Assembly (NCBI GenBank): GCA_938039195.1
Contig: CALHVK010000093.1
Span: 1-11,074, forward strand
DNA length: 11,074 nt
DNA from: an uncultured Carnobacteriaceae bacterium
GTDB taxonomy: Bacteria; Bacillota; Bacilli; Lactobacillales; Aerococcaceae
Reading direction: 5' to 3'
Part shown: one piece after another, positions 5,508-11,074 of the stretch
Layout: every line of letters begins with the position of its first letter
Numbering within the stretch: position 1 is the first letter of the stretch
Position numbers and translations under genes: made by a program
Notes under the pieces: model-generated
What the model saw: only the letters and a program-made list of their open reading frames with translations
Database searches by the model: none
What the model was told of the DNA's origin: nothing

Positions 5508-6873
5508 ATTGTGCTAAATATACTGAAATAAATTGACTCACAATCGTGAAATAAACTAACACAGATGTTAAGTCGTTAACAGTTGTAATAAATGGTCCAC
5601 TGGCAATGGATGGATCAAAGTTGAATTTCTCCAACGCAAATGGAATACAAGTCCCTGTTAATGCCGCCACGAAAATCGAAGCAAACATCGCAAAGCCAAT
5701 AATACCACCAAGAACGATGCTACCGTGCCATAGACTCACAATCCCAAATACCATTCCCCCGGAAATCAACCCGATACCAAAGCCTGTTGCCCCCTCTTGC
5801 ACGAGCACTTTCCAGAAAGACTGTTCCTCTTCGTGAAGACCAATCTTACGAATCGCTACCGCAAGAGATTGCGTCCCTGTATTCCCGGCAGTACCTGTAA
5901 TCAACGTAATAAAGATGGCAAAGATACTTGCTTGTTGAATAATCGGTTCATAATGTCTAAAGAGCACAGCTGTCACAGTCCCCATGATGAGAAGCGTCAC
6001 AATCCCCGGAAGACGGTTGACAATCCCTGCCCACACGCCTTGGTGCGCTTCATCAACGTTTACCCCGGCAAGACCTGAATAGTCACTAGTCGCTTCTTCT
6101 TCGATAACGTCTAAGGCATCATCGACCGTGATAATCCCAACGAGCGTATTCGTATCGTCGACTACTGGAATGGCAAGGAAGTCGTAGTCTTTAATCGTTT
6201 GGGCTACTTCTTCTTGCGCATCATTCACGTGCACCGTTACGACACGGTCAATCATGATATCCTTGACGAGTTTTTCGTCTGGTTTCACGATTAAGTCTTT
6301 CAACGTGAGAATCCCTGTTAAATGATTTTCATCGTCAGTGACATACACATAGTAGATGGTTTCAGCGTCTTCGGCAAAACGTTTGACCGTTGACATCGCT
6401 GTTTTTAATGTATCTGATTCACGCACAGCGATAAATTCTGTTGTCATCATCGCTCCTGCAGTATCATCATCATAATTTAATAATTGGCGTAGTTCTGCGG
6501 CAGTCTTATGCGGCATCAAGCGTAAATAAGTGCGGACCTTTTCTTCCCCCACTTGCTTCAATACGTCTACCGCGTTATCGGAATACATTTCCGCAAGCAT
6601 TCGTGAGACATAGGCTTCATCCATCTCGCTTAAATACTTTTCAACATCTTCTACGTCTTCTTCTAGTAGTTCGAACACCATTGCCATTTCTTCAGGAGTC
6701 AGAAATTGGTAGGCTAATTTACGTTCTTCCAGCGTTAAACTTAAATAAATTTGCGCTTGGTCGTACGTATGATTCTCAAAGAAAATCTCACGGAACTGTT
6801 GTTTATCTTCCGTTGCCAAGGTGTGTTGAATTTGCTCTAAAATATCTTCAAATTCATATACGATTTCGCTCAA
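5506..6873 (-). CDS. mgtE: MgtE-type magnesium transporter
   Basis: With a TTG start at 6871-6873 this is a 455-aa MgtE, the normal family length. The start is chosen because AGAGGAG stands 8 nt before the TTG and the protein then begins MSEIVYEFEDILEQIQ, as MgtE proteins do. A longer reading to 6996 would only run through the upstream gene in another frame. Order: N-terminal superhelical domain (about 1-130), paired CBS domains that sense cytosolic Mg2+ (about 130-255), and a plug helix followed by five membrane helices (about 275-455). Marks are GTAGNTGTQSL in the pore region and DPSIASGPFITTVND, which holds the conserved Asp of the Mg2+ selectivity site. It is the last gene of the relQ operon, 17 nt behind the pseudouridine synthase gene. 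No Mg2+ riboswitch fits in that gap. Confidence 0.95.
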   Translation of the reverse strand: MSEIVYEFEDILEQIQHTLATEDKQQFREIFFENHTYDQAQIYLSLTLEERKLAYQFLTPEEMAMVFELLEEDVEDVEKYLSEMDEAYVSRMLAEMYSDNAVDVLKQVGEEKVRTYLRLMPHKTAAELRQLLNYDDDTAGAMMTTEFIAVRESDTLKTAMSTVKRFAEDAETIYYVYVTDDENHLTGILTLKDLIVKPDEKLVKDIMIDRVVTVHVNDAQEEVAQTIKDYDFLAIPVVDDTNTLVGIITVDDALDVIEEEATSDYSGLAGVNVDEAHQGVWAGIVNRLPGIVTLLIMGTVTAVLFRHYEPIIQQASIFAIFITLITGTAGNTGTQSLAVAIRKIGLHEEEQSFWKVLVQEGATGFGIGLISGGMVFGIVSLWHGSIVLGGIIGFAMFASIFVAALTGTCIPFALEKFNFDPSIASGPFITTVNDLTSVLVYFTIVSQFISVYLAQ

Positions 6874-6890
6874 TGGTGATTCTCCTCTCT

Positions 6891-7784
6891 TTATTGCTTG
6901 TGGGCTTTTATCCACTCGTCCATGTCTTTTGGCAGTGGCGCCACAACGGTAATTTCTTTTTTCGTCATTGGATGAATAAACGTGAGTGAATGACAATGCA
7001 AGGCTTGACGGTCTAAAATCTCGTCTTTTACCCCACCATATAAATCATCTCCCACAAGTGGTGCCCCTAGCCATGAGAAATGAACACGAATCTGATGCGT
7101 ACGCCCAGTGTGTAGTAAAATCTCGACAAGGTTCGCTCCAACAAGCGTTTCTTTCTTCCAATATTCTGTTAGCGATGGTTTCCCATCTTCTGATACACAA
7201 CGATTAATAATCGAGCCTTCATGCCGACCAATCGGCGCATTAATCATGCCATGCTCTTCCAATGGTGCTGTATCATGAACAATGGCTAAATACTTCTTCT
7301 CAATGGTTTTATCTCGTAAAGCTTGGTCCATCCACGCATGTACAACGCGGTGCTTGGCAAACATCATCACTCCCGTTGTATCACGGTCAAGACGCGTCAC
7401 CACATGCGTAATTTGGTCCGCGTAACCACGTCTCTTATAATATCCTTTCACACGATTCGCCATCGAATGGTCTGGATGCAACTTCGACGGAATCGAAGCC
7501 GTTCCAACAGGCTTATTGATAATGAGTAAATAATCATCCTCATATAAAATATCAATCGGCACTTCACTTGGAATCACGGTCTCATGTTCTCCAGACGGCG
7601 GAATCACCATCGTAAGAACATCTCCAGGCTGGAGCGTCTTTAACACAATTTCATGACGACCATTCACAAGGAGGTCCCCATGCGTTTTGACATGAGCAAG
7701 AAAGGTTCTTGAAATCCCCACTTCTTGCAAGAAGGACCGCATCATCATCGGATACTCGTATGGGTAATTCCACGTTAAAATCAA
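6891..7784 (-). CDS. yjbO: RluA/RluD-family 23S rRNA pseudouridine synthase
   Basis: This 297-aa protein has an S4-like RNA-binding N-terminus (about 13-65: RSFLQEVGISRTFLAHVKTH, then LLVNGRHEIVLKTLQPGD) and an RluA catalytic domain (about 78-290). The catalytic Asp is D133 in VVTRLDRDTTG; HTGRTHQIRVHF and the LVGDDLYGG region are also typical. It isomerises specific uridines of 23S rRNA or tRNA to pseudouridine; the exact sites are not predictable, and it corresponds in context to B. subtilis YjbO rather than YlyB. The start is TTG at 7784, supported by GAGGAAG at correct distance and by the TTGA overlap with the nadK stop, which implies coupled translation. The N-terminal IL-TWNYPYE segment matches the usual start of this subgroup. 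Confidence 0.92.
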   Translation of the reverse strand: MILTWNYPYEYPMMMRSFLQEVGISRTFLAHVKTHGDLLVNGRHEIVLKTLQPGDVLTMVIPPSGEHETVIPSEVPIDILYEDDYLLIINKPVGTASIPSKLHPDHSMANRVKGYYKRRGYADQITHVVTRLDRDTTGVMMFAKHRVVHAWMDQALRDKTIEKKYLAIVHDTAPLEEHGMINAPIGRHEGSIINRCVSEDGKPSLTEYWKKETLVGANLVEILLHTGRTHQIRVHFSWLGAPLVGDDLYGGVKDEILDRQALHCHSLTFIHPMTKKEITVVAPLPKDMDEWIKAHKQ

Positions 7785-8611
7785 CGGACTTCCTCATTTC
7801 CGCGACAGTTCACTTCACGCGAACCGATAAACGCATCTTCCACACGATCCCAGAATGGTGTATGACGATACGCCGCAAACGAAATGCGCTCATGACTAAT
7901 TTGCAATTGAATTTCTTCAATCTCATTGGCATCATACGTTAAATGGTCAATCGCCATCACCATGCCCTCTTTACTTTCAGGACGTAGTGTTAAGACATTA
8001 TCTTTTGCAAAAATCATTGGCGAACTAAGCGTACGGTACACACGATTATTAATCGACGCCATTTCTGTCATTTGCATCACTTCTGCACGCGGATGCACAA
8101 CGGCACCCCCTAGAGACTTGCTGAGACCCGTTGAGCCAGTTGGTGTTGCCACACAAAGCCCATCTCCGCGGAAGTTTTCGAATAATTCGCCATTAATATA
8201 CACTTCGCATAAAAGCGTGCCATTCACTTTACGTAAGGTTGCCTCATTCAAAGCTGCATAACGAATGACATCTCCGCTTTTAAACTTTACATTCACATCG
8301 AGCAATGGATAGCTCACATGCTCTCCTTTGTCTTGTTTCAAAGACTCGATTAATTGATCCACTTCGAAGTCACGCCAATCCGTGTAAAAACCTAAGTGGC
8401 CTGTATGAATCGCCACAAAACGGATACTGTCTAATTGATTGCGGTAATGATGAAAAGCCCCTAAAAGCGTTCCATCTCCGCCGACCGTAATCACGACATC
8501 CGGATGCTCGTCATCACGCTCAAAACACCCTTCTTGGCATAAGCGGTCGAAGGCATTCATGACTGCTTTTGTTTTTTCTGTTTGGTTTCCATATAAACCG
8601 ACTTTCATCAT
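7781..8611 (-). CDS. nadK: NAD kinase
   Basis: This 276-aa protein phosphorylates NAD to NADP in the cytoplasm, the only route to NADP. Family motifs: GGDGTLL (44-50), the LNEA adenine-contact motif (121-124), FRGDGL (147-152) and TPTGST (156-161). The residues after TPTGST read GLSKSLGGA, whereas most NAD kinases have AYNKSLGGA; Leu163 replaces the usual Tyr. The gene overlaps relQ by 4 nt (ATGA) and the pseudouridine synthase gene by 4 nt (TTGA). GGAGG lies 5 nt before the first ATG and 8 nt before a second in-frame ATG at 8608, so either may be used. The order relQ-nadK-yjbO is the B. subtilis yjbM-yjbN-yjbO order. Confidence 0.95.
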   Translation of the reverse strand: MMKVGLYGNQTEKTKAVMNAFDRLCQEGCFERDDEHPDVVITVGGDGTLLGAFHHYRNQLDSIRFVAIHTGHLGFYTDWRDFEVDQLIESLKQDKGEHVSYPLLDVNVKFKSGDVIRYAALNEATLRKVNGTLLCEVYINGELFENFRGDGLCVATPTGSTGLSKSLGGAVVHPRAEVMQMTEMASINNRVYRTLSSPMIFAKDNVLTLRPESKEGMVMAIDHLTYDANEIEEIQLQISHERISFAAYRHTPFWDRVEDAFIGSREVNCRGNEEVR

Positions 8612-9282
8612 GAGTCCCTCCGTTTCTTTCTTTTACGCTGATTTTCTTTATTAATTGCAAAAATATATTGCGCTTCTTGAATCTCTTCTCGTATTTGAGA
8701 CATCTCTTCATCTAGCAAGAACGCCGCTTCTGCAGCACGTTCCAAGCGCTCATGAATCGTATCAGGGAATTCCCCTTTATATTTATAGTTTAATGAGTGC
8801 TCAATCGTTGCCCAGAAATTCATCGCGAGGGTACGAATTTGAATTTCTACAAGAATCTTTGTTTCCCCTTCGATTCGTTGAACGGGATATTCCAACACGA
8901 TATGGTACGAACGATAGCCACTTGCTTTTTTACTTTGAATATAGTCACGTTCGATCACAATATCAAAGTCATTACGCTGACGAATCAAGCGAACCACTTC
9001 ATAAATATCATCAACAAACTGACACATAATCCGAAGACCAGCAATATCTTGGACACCTTCAAGGAATTCTTCTCTGGGAATATTACGAACTTGCATCTTT
9101 TCTACAATACTCTCTGGAGTCTTCACACGACCCGTGATAAATTCAATCGGTGCGTGTTTCCCTTCTTGACGATACTGACGTCTAATACCCTTTAATTTAA
9201 TTTTTAATTCCTCTATTGCTTGATAATACGGAGCTAGAAAGGCTTCCCAGTCTTCTACAAGGGGTGTTTCCCATGTTTCCAT
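8608..9282 (-). CDS. relQ: small alarmone synthetase RelQ ((p)ppGpp synthetase)
   Basis: This 224-aa single-domain RelA/SpoT-type synthetase has no hydrolase, TGS or ACT domains, as expected for RelQ/YjbM (usually about 210-225 aa). It transfers pyrophosphate from ATP to GTP or GDP. Landmarks: GRVKTPESIVEKM (51-63), DIAGLR (79-84), GYRSYH (122-127, the G-loop/substrate Tyr region), VEIQIRT (145-151) and WATIEH (157-162). The C-terminus is Lys/Arg-rich (KENQRKRKKRRDS). The ATG is preceded by AGGTGA at about 4 nt. It heads the operon with nadK, the pseudouridine synthase gene and mgtE, and is divergent from yjbK, as its relatives are clustered in other Firmicutes. Confidence 0.95.
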   Translation of the reverse strand: METWETPLVEDWEAFLAPYYQAIEELKIKLKGIRRQYRQEGKHAPIEFITGRVKTPESIVEKMQVRNIPREEFLEGVQDIAGLRIMCQFVDDIYEVVRLIRQRNDFDIVIERDYIQSKKASGYRSYHIVLEYPVQRIEGETKILVEIQIRTLAMNFWATIEHSLNYKYKGEFPDTIHERLERAAEAAFLLDEEMSQIREEIQEAQYIFAINKENQRKRKKRRDS

Positions 9283-9315
9283 ATTTTCACCTACTTTTTT
9301 TCATTTCCGTTCTCT

Positions 9316-9324
9316 ATCATACCA
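9316..9324 (-). promoter_or_regulatory. extended -10 promoter of the relQ operon
   Basis: On the minus strand TGgTATGAT (TATGAT at 9316-9321, TG at 9323-9324) lies 33 nt before the relQ start. The -35 position (9339-9344, TCATGA) is poor, consistent with an extended -10 promoter or an activator-dependent one. Confidence 0.55.
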
Positions 9325-9340
9325 TATTTTATAGGGAATC

Positions 9341-9376
9341 ATGACAAATTAAGGCGATTTTTTTCAAATCTGTCAT
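9341..9376. promoter_or_regulatory. inverted repeat between the relQ and yjbK promoters
   Basis: ATGACAaATT (9341-9350) and AATcTGTCAT (9367-9376) are 10-nt arms with one mismatch. The left arm covers the relQ -35 position and the right arm overlaps the yjbK -35. It is a possible shared operator; the cognate regulator is unknown. Confidence 0.35.
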
Positions 9377-9391
9377 AAAATGAGCTACAAT
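9363..9391 (+). promoter_or_regulatory. promoter of yjbK
   Basis: TTCAAA (9363-9368) and TACAAT (9386-9391) are spaced 17 nt apart. The -10 ends 23 nt before the ATG at 9415. Confidence 0.55.
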
Positions 9392-9414
9392 AGACTGCTG
9401 AAGGAGGAATGCAG

Positions 9415-9993
9415 ATGCCAGAAATCGAAAAAGAGTTCAAGAATTTACTGACAAAAGAGCAATACACTTCTCTTGTGGAAGACTATAAAGACGTGTTCAC
9501 CAAAGACGTCACACAAACCAATAGCTACTACGATTACAAAGGGCTCCTCCAAAAGCATAAAATGGCCCTTCGGATTCGCATCGTTGAAGGAAAAGACACC
9601 GGCGAAATTACGCTAAAGATTCCTCAAAGTAGCCTTGAAGTCCTCGAGTTTACAGAGCTTCTTCCAGTCGATATTCTGAACCAATATAATAACGACAAAC
9701 AATTCCCGCTTCCACCATCGATTCGAAAGGCGTTAGATAAGGAAGGAATTTCCATTCAAACCGTTATGCAGACTGCACTGTTGACCACACATCGATTGGA
9801 AGGTGCCCTTTCTGAGAATGAATGGCTTGTTCTCGATGAAAGTCACTATAACGGCAAGGTCGACTTTGAGATGGAAATGGAAGTTCGTAGTCTCGAGCTC
9901 GGAGAACCGGTATTCTTAGGTATTCTAGCCAAATACAATATCGAACGACGCCAAGCCGAAAGTAAAATTAAGCGTGCACTGTCCACGAGATAA
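9415..9993 (+). CDS. yjbK: CYTH-domain inorganic/thiamine triphosphatase-like protein (YjbK)
   Basis: This 192-aa CYTH phosphatase is about the length of B. subtilis YjbK. The signature ExExK is Glu5-x-Glu7-x-Lys9 at the N-terminus (MPEIEKEFKN). It is followed by alternating charged strands of the tunnel fold: MALRIRIVEGK with the basic pair, EITLKIP, and near the end VDFEMEMEVRS with metal-binding acidic residues. Members hydrolyse tripolyphosphate or nucleoside and thiamine triphosphates; which one applies here is not decidable. I choose ATG 9415 because AAGGAGG at 9401-9407 lies 7 nt before it, whereas the ATG at 9409 is only 1 nt behind that site. It is divergent from relQ. No clear terminator separates it from spxH, so read-through is possible, although spxH has its own promoter. 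Confidence 0.9.
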   Translation: MPEIEKEFKNLLTKEQYTSLVEDYKDVFTKDVTQTNSYYDYKGLLQKHKMALRIRIVEGKDTGEITLKIPQSSLEVLEFTELLPVDILNQYNNDKQFPLPPSIRKALDKEGISIQTVMQTALLTTHRLEGALSENEWLVLDESHYNGKVDFEMEMEVRSLELGEPVFLGILAKYNIERRQAESKIKRALSTR

Positions 9994-9997
9994 GTAC

Positions 9998-10032
9998 AAA
10001 TGTCACGCGTTGTGCAAATTATTCTGACATTT
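9998..10032. promoter_or_regulatory. 8-bp perfect inverted repeat upstream of spxH
   Basis: AAATGTCA (9998-10005) and TGACATTT (10025-10032) are separated by 19 nt. The right arm overlaps the spxH -35 (10024-10029), a position where a bound repressor would block RNA polymerase. There is no T-run, so it is not a terminator of yjbK. Confidence 0.4.
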
Positions 10033-10051
10033 CAACGAACTATGTTACAAT
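10024..10051 (+). promoter_or_regulatory. promoter of spxH
   Basis: CTGACA (10024-10029), 16 nt, then TACAAT (10046-10051) with a TGn extension (TGtTACAAT). The match is good in all three elements. Confidence 0.65.
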
Positions 10052-10090
10052 AGTGTTACAAAGTTAATTAGGGAACAGGGGTGTAGGATT

Positions 10091-10786
10091 TTGAGTACTT
10101 CAAAAACAAAAAATCTATCAGAACGCACTTCACACGAAAAGATTTTCGAATTATATTTATTCGTGAATCCATTGGGATCATATTGTTATCGCTGTGAAAA
10201 CGAACTATTAAAATTTGTTCGCAATTCTGAGTTTAAGGTACATTACCAATTCGTAACGTTTCATAATTTACAAACGGTTAATCAATATATGAAAAACCAA
10301 AAGCTCGATGAAACGAACTTAGATTTAAGAAACGAAATCTATACAAAAATATATGATGCAGCTCTTTCGTATAAAGCTGCCCTCTTACAAGGGAAACGTC
10401 CTGGTCGTCAATTCTTATTTGAGTTGCAACACCAAATTCATCATAATAATCGTGAGTACAGTAAAGAGTTACTCGATGAAATTTTAGATAATATTGAAAT
10501 TGATAAGAAAATGTTTTACGAAGATAAAGCTAGTCCTGCTGTAAAAACAGCATATGACCGTGATTTACAAATTGCTCAAGAGATGAATGTAACGCACACG
10601 CCTTCTCTTGTCATCTTCGATAATTCAAATCATTCTTATGGAATCTTACTGCCAAATAGTATTACGGCGGATACCATTAGTGAAATTTGTAATGGGGAGC
10701 CTCTACCAGAATGTCCGGAAATCAAACGACTTGTAGAAGTTCGCTCACGCCACAACTTAGCAAAAGTCGTGAATATGAATCGTTAA
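10091..10786 (+). CDS. spxH: SpxH (YjbH): thioredoxin-fold ClpXP adaptor for Spx
   Basis: This 231-aa protein of the DsbA/YjbH family is cytoplasmic, with no signal peptide. The family binds the redox regulator Spx and presents it to ClpXP for degradation. The thioredoxin part begins ELYLFVNPLGSYCYRC, with Cys32-x-x-Cys35 in the redox position; a helical insertion occupies about 70-160, and the cis-Pro loop is THTPSLVIFD (Pro171). The NPLGS wording is what I expect of lactobacillal members. The N-terminus is short and has only one His (His15), unlike the His-rich zinc-binding start of B. subtilis YjbH. The start is TTG at 10091, 9 nt behind AGGGG. Its position near yjbK and relQ matches the yjbH-yjbO cluster. 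Spx and ClpXP themselves are not in the window. Confidence 0.88.
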   Translation: MSTSKTKNLSERTSHEKIFELYLFVNPLGSYCYRCENELLKFVRNSEFKVHYQFVTFHNLQTVNQYMKNQKLDETNLDLRNEIYTKIYDAALSYKAALLQGKRPGRQFLFELQHQIHHNNREYSKELLDEILDNIEIDKKMFYEDKASPAVKTAYDRDLQIAQEMNVTHTPSLVIFDNSNHSYGILLPNSITADTISEICNGEPLPECPEIKRLVEVRSRHNLAKVVNMNR

Positions 10787-10792
10787 CATGCA

Positions 10793-10818
10793 AAAACTCC
10801 TCCATCTGGAGGAGTTTT
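10793..10818 (+). terminator. intrinsic terminator of spxH
   Basis: The stem AAAACTCCTCCA/TGGAGGAGTTTT with loop TC is followed by CTTT. It starts 6 nt behind the stop codon. Confidence 0.88.
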
Positions 10819-10836
10819 CTTTATAAATAAAAGGAA

Positions 10837-10861
10837 AACGAGCTCACAATGTGAGCTCGTT
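10837..10861 (-). terminator. hairpin at the outer edge of repeat copy C
   Basis: The 11-bp perfect stem AACGAGCTCAC/GTGAGCTCGTT has loop AAT. On the minus strand it is followed by TTCCTTTT, so it may stop transcripts coming from the right. Copy A lacks this hairpin. Confidence 0.5.
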
Positions 10862-10866
10862 CTCGT

Positions 10867-11074
10867 ATCGCGCACTGGTTTATTGACTTTCTTTTCATCC
10901 CTTGGGATTCAAGAAAGTCTAATAAACTTTGCGGGCGAAAGACTACAAAGCAGAAAAACCTCACACTGTGAGGTTTTTCTTGTCTTTTGTCTTTCTGCCT
11001 AGTCAAGTTGAACTCGACCTCGCAGAAATGGCGTGCGTTTCCTCAAACGTCCGCAGAACGTTTCACGTTCCTTC
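10867..11074 (-). repeat. structured dispersed repeat, copy C (both modules, runs off the window)
   Basis: Read on the minus strand it starts beyond 11074 with the branched module (11074-11020, identical to 5359-5413). It continues with a linker of about 15 nt and then the two-rod module (11004-10867, 132/138 identical to 3007-3144). The second rod pairs 10878-10893 with 10911-10927 and is capped by ATCCC/GGGAT (10897-10908). Copy C shows that the A and B modules belong to one composite element of at least 208 nt. Confidence 0.85.
10952..10980. terminator. bidirectional terminator hairpin inside repeat copy C
   Basis: The same 29-nt palindrome as 3031-3059 with a central C instead of G. T-runs lie on both strands. 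Confidence 0.7.

Noticed and set aside
6441..6989. 182-aa plus-strand open reading frame opposite mgtE
   Set aside because: Antisense shadow of mgtE and the pseudouridine synthase gene with low-complexity, His/Leu-rich composition and no family resemblance.
6874..6996. 41-residue N-terminal extension of MgtE
   Set aside because: It overlaps the end of the pseudouridine synthase gene in another frame, has no MgtE-like sequence, and a good ribosome binding site precedes the TTG at 6873.
8655..9195. Two overlapping plus-strand frames opposite relQ
   Set aside because: Antisense shadows of a clearly conserved synthetase gene.
9409..9414. Upstream ATG for yjbK
   Set aside because: Only 1 nt separates it from AAGGAGG; the ATG at 9415 has normal spacing and gives the expected N-terminus.
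10821..11006. 61-aa open reading frame on the minus strand
   Set aside because: It lies wholly over repeat copy C and its hairpins, runs across terminators, and has no proper ribosome binding site; a by-product of the repeat.
1..11074. CRISPR array, prophage, IS element or transposase gene
   Set aside because: No regularly spaced direct repeats and no transposase, integrase or phage-like gene; the dispersed repeat carries no coding capacity and would need a helper in trans if it moves.

Overview
The window looks like chromosome of a low-GC Gram-positive coccus or rod of the order Lactobacillales. This rests on AT-rich intergenic DNA, strong AGGAGG-type ribosome binding sites, TTGAAA/TAAAAT-type promoters, a secreted Thr-rich adhesin-like protein, and gene neighbourhoods known from Bacillus subtilis (yitU-yitV-yitW and yjbH-yjbK-yjbM-yjbN-yjbO). 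Granulicatella or another member of the Carnobacteriaceae/Aerococcaceae is my best guess, but it is not proven by anything here.

Layout. 1-1089 (-): 5' part of a large secreted adhesin-like protein, with its own promoter. 1226-2572 (-): MATE-family exporter. 2707-3012 (+): 101-aa protein of unknown function. 3013-3283: non-coding, holding repeat copy A, an AT-rich perfect palindrome and a bidirectional terminator. 3284-4386 (-): two-gene operon yitV (alpha/beta hydrolase) then yitW (MIP18/PaaD-type Fe-S assembly protein). 4502-5332 (+): yitU-type HAD phosphatase, divergent from yitV. 5333-5505: repeat copy B and a shared terminator. 5506-9282 (-): tightly packed operon relQ-nadK-RluA-family pseudouridine synthase-mgtE, in which two junctions overlap by 4 nt and the third gap is 17 nt. 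9415-9993 (+): CYTH-domain triphosphatase yjbK, divergent from relQ. 10091-10786 (+): spxH (yjbH), the thioredoxin-fold adaptor that delivers Spx to ClpXP. 10787-11074: spxH terminator and repeat copy C, which runs off the window.

Functionally the right half is a stress and nucleotide housekeeping block: (p)ppGpp synthesis, NADP supply, rRNA modification, Mg2+ uptake, a triphosphate hydrolase and control of Spx proteolysis. The gene content is ordinary.

The unusual content is a dispersed structured repeat present three times in 8 kb, always directly behind a gene's 3' end. Copies A (3007-3144) and C (10867-11004, reverse strand) differ at only six of 138 positions. Four of those six are two compensatory base-pair exchanges in predicted stems, and a fifth lies in a terminal loop. 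Copies B and C share a second, branched module (55 nt identical). This pattern suggests an element under selection for its folded form, and I do not recognise it as a named family.
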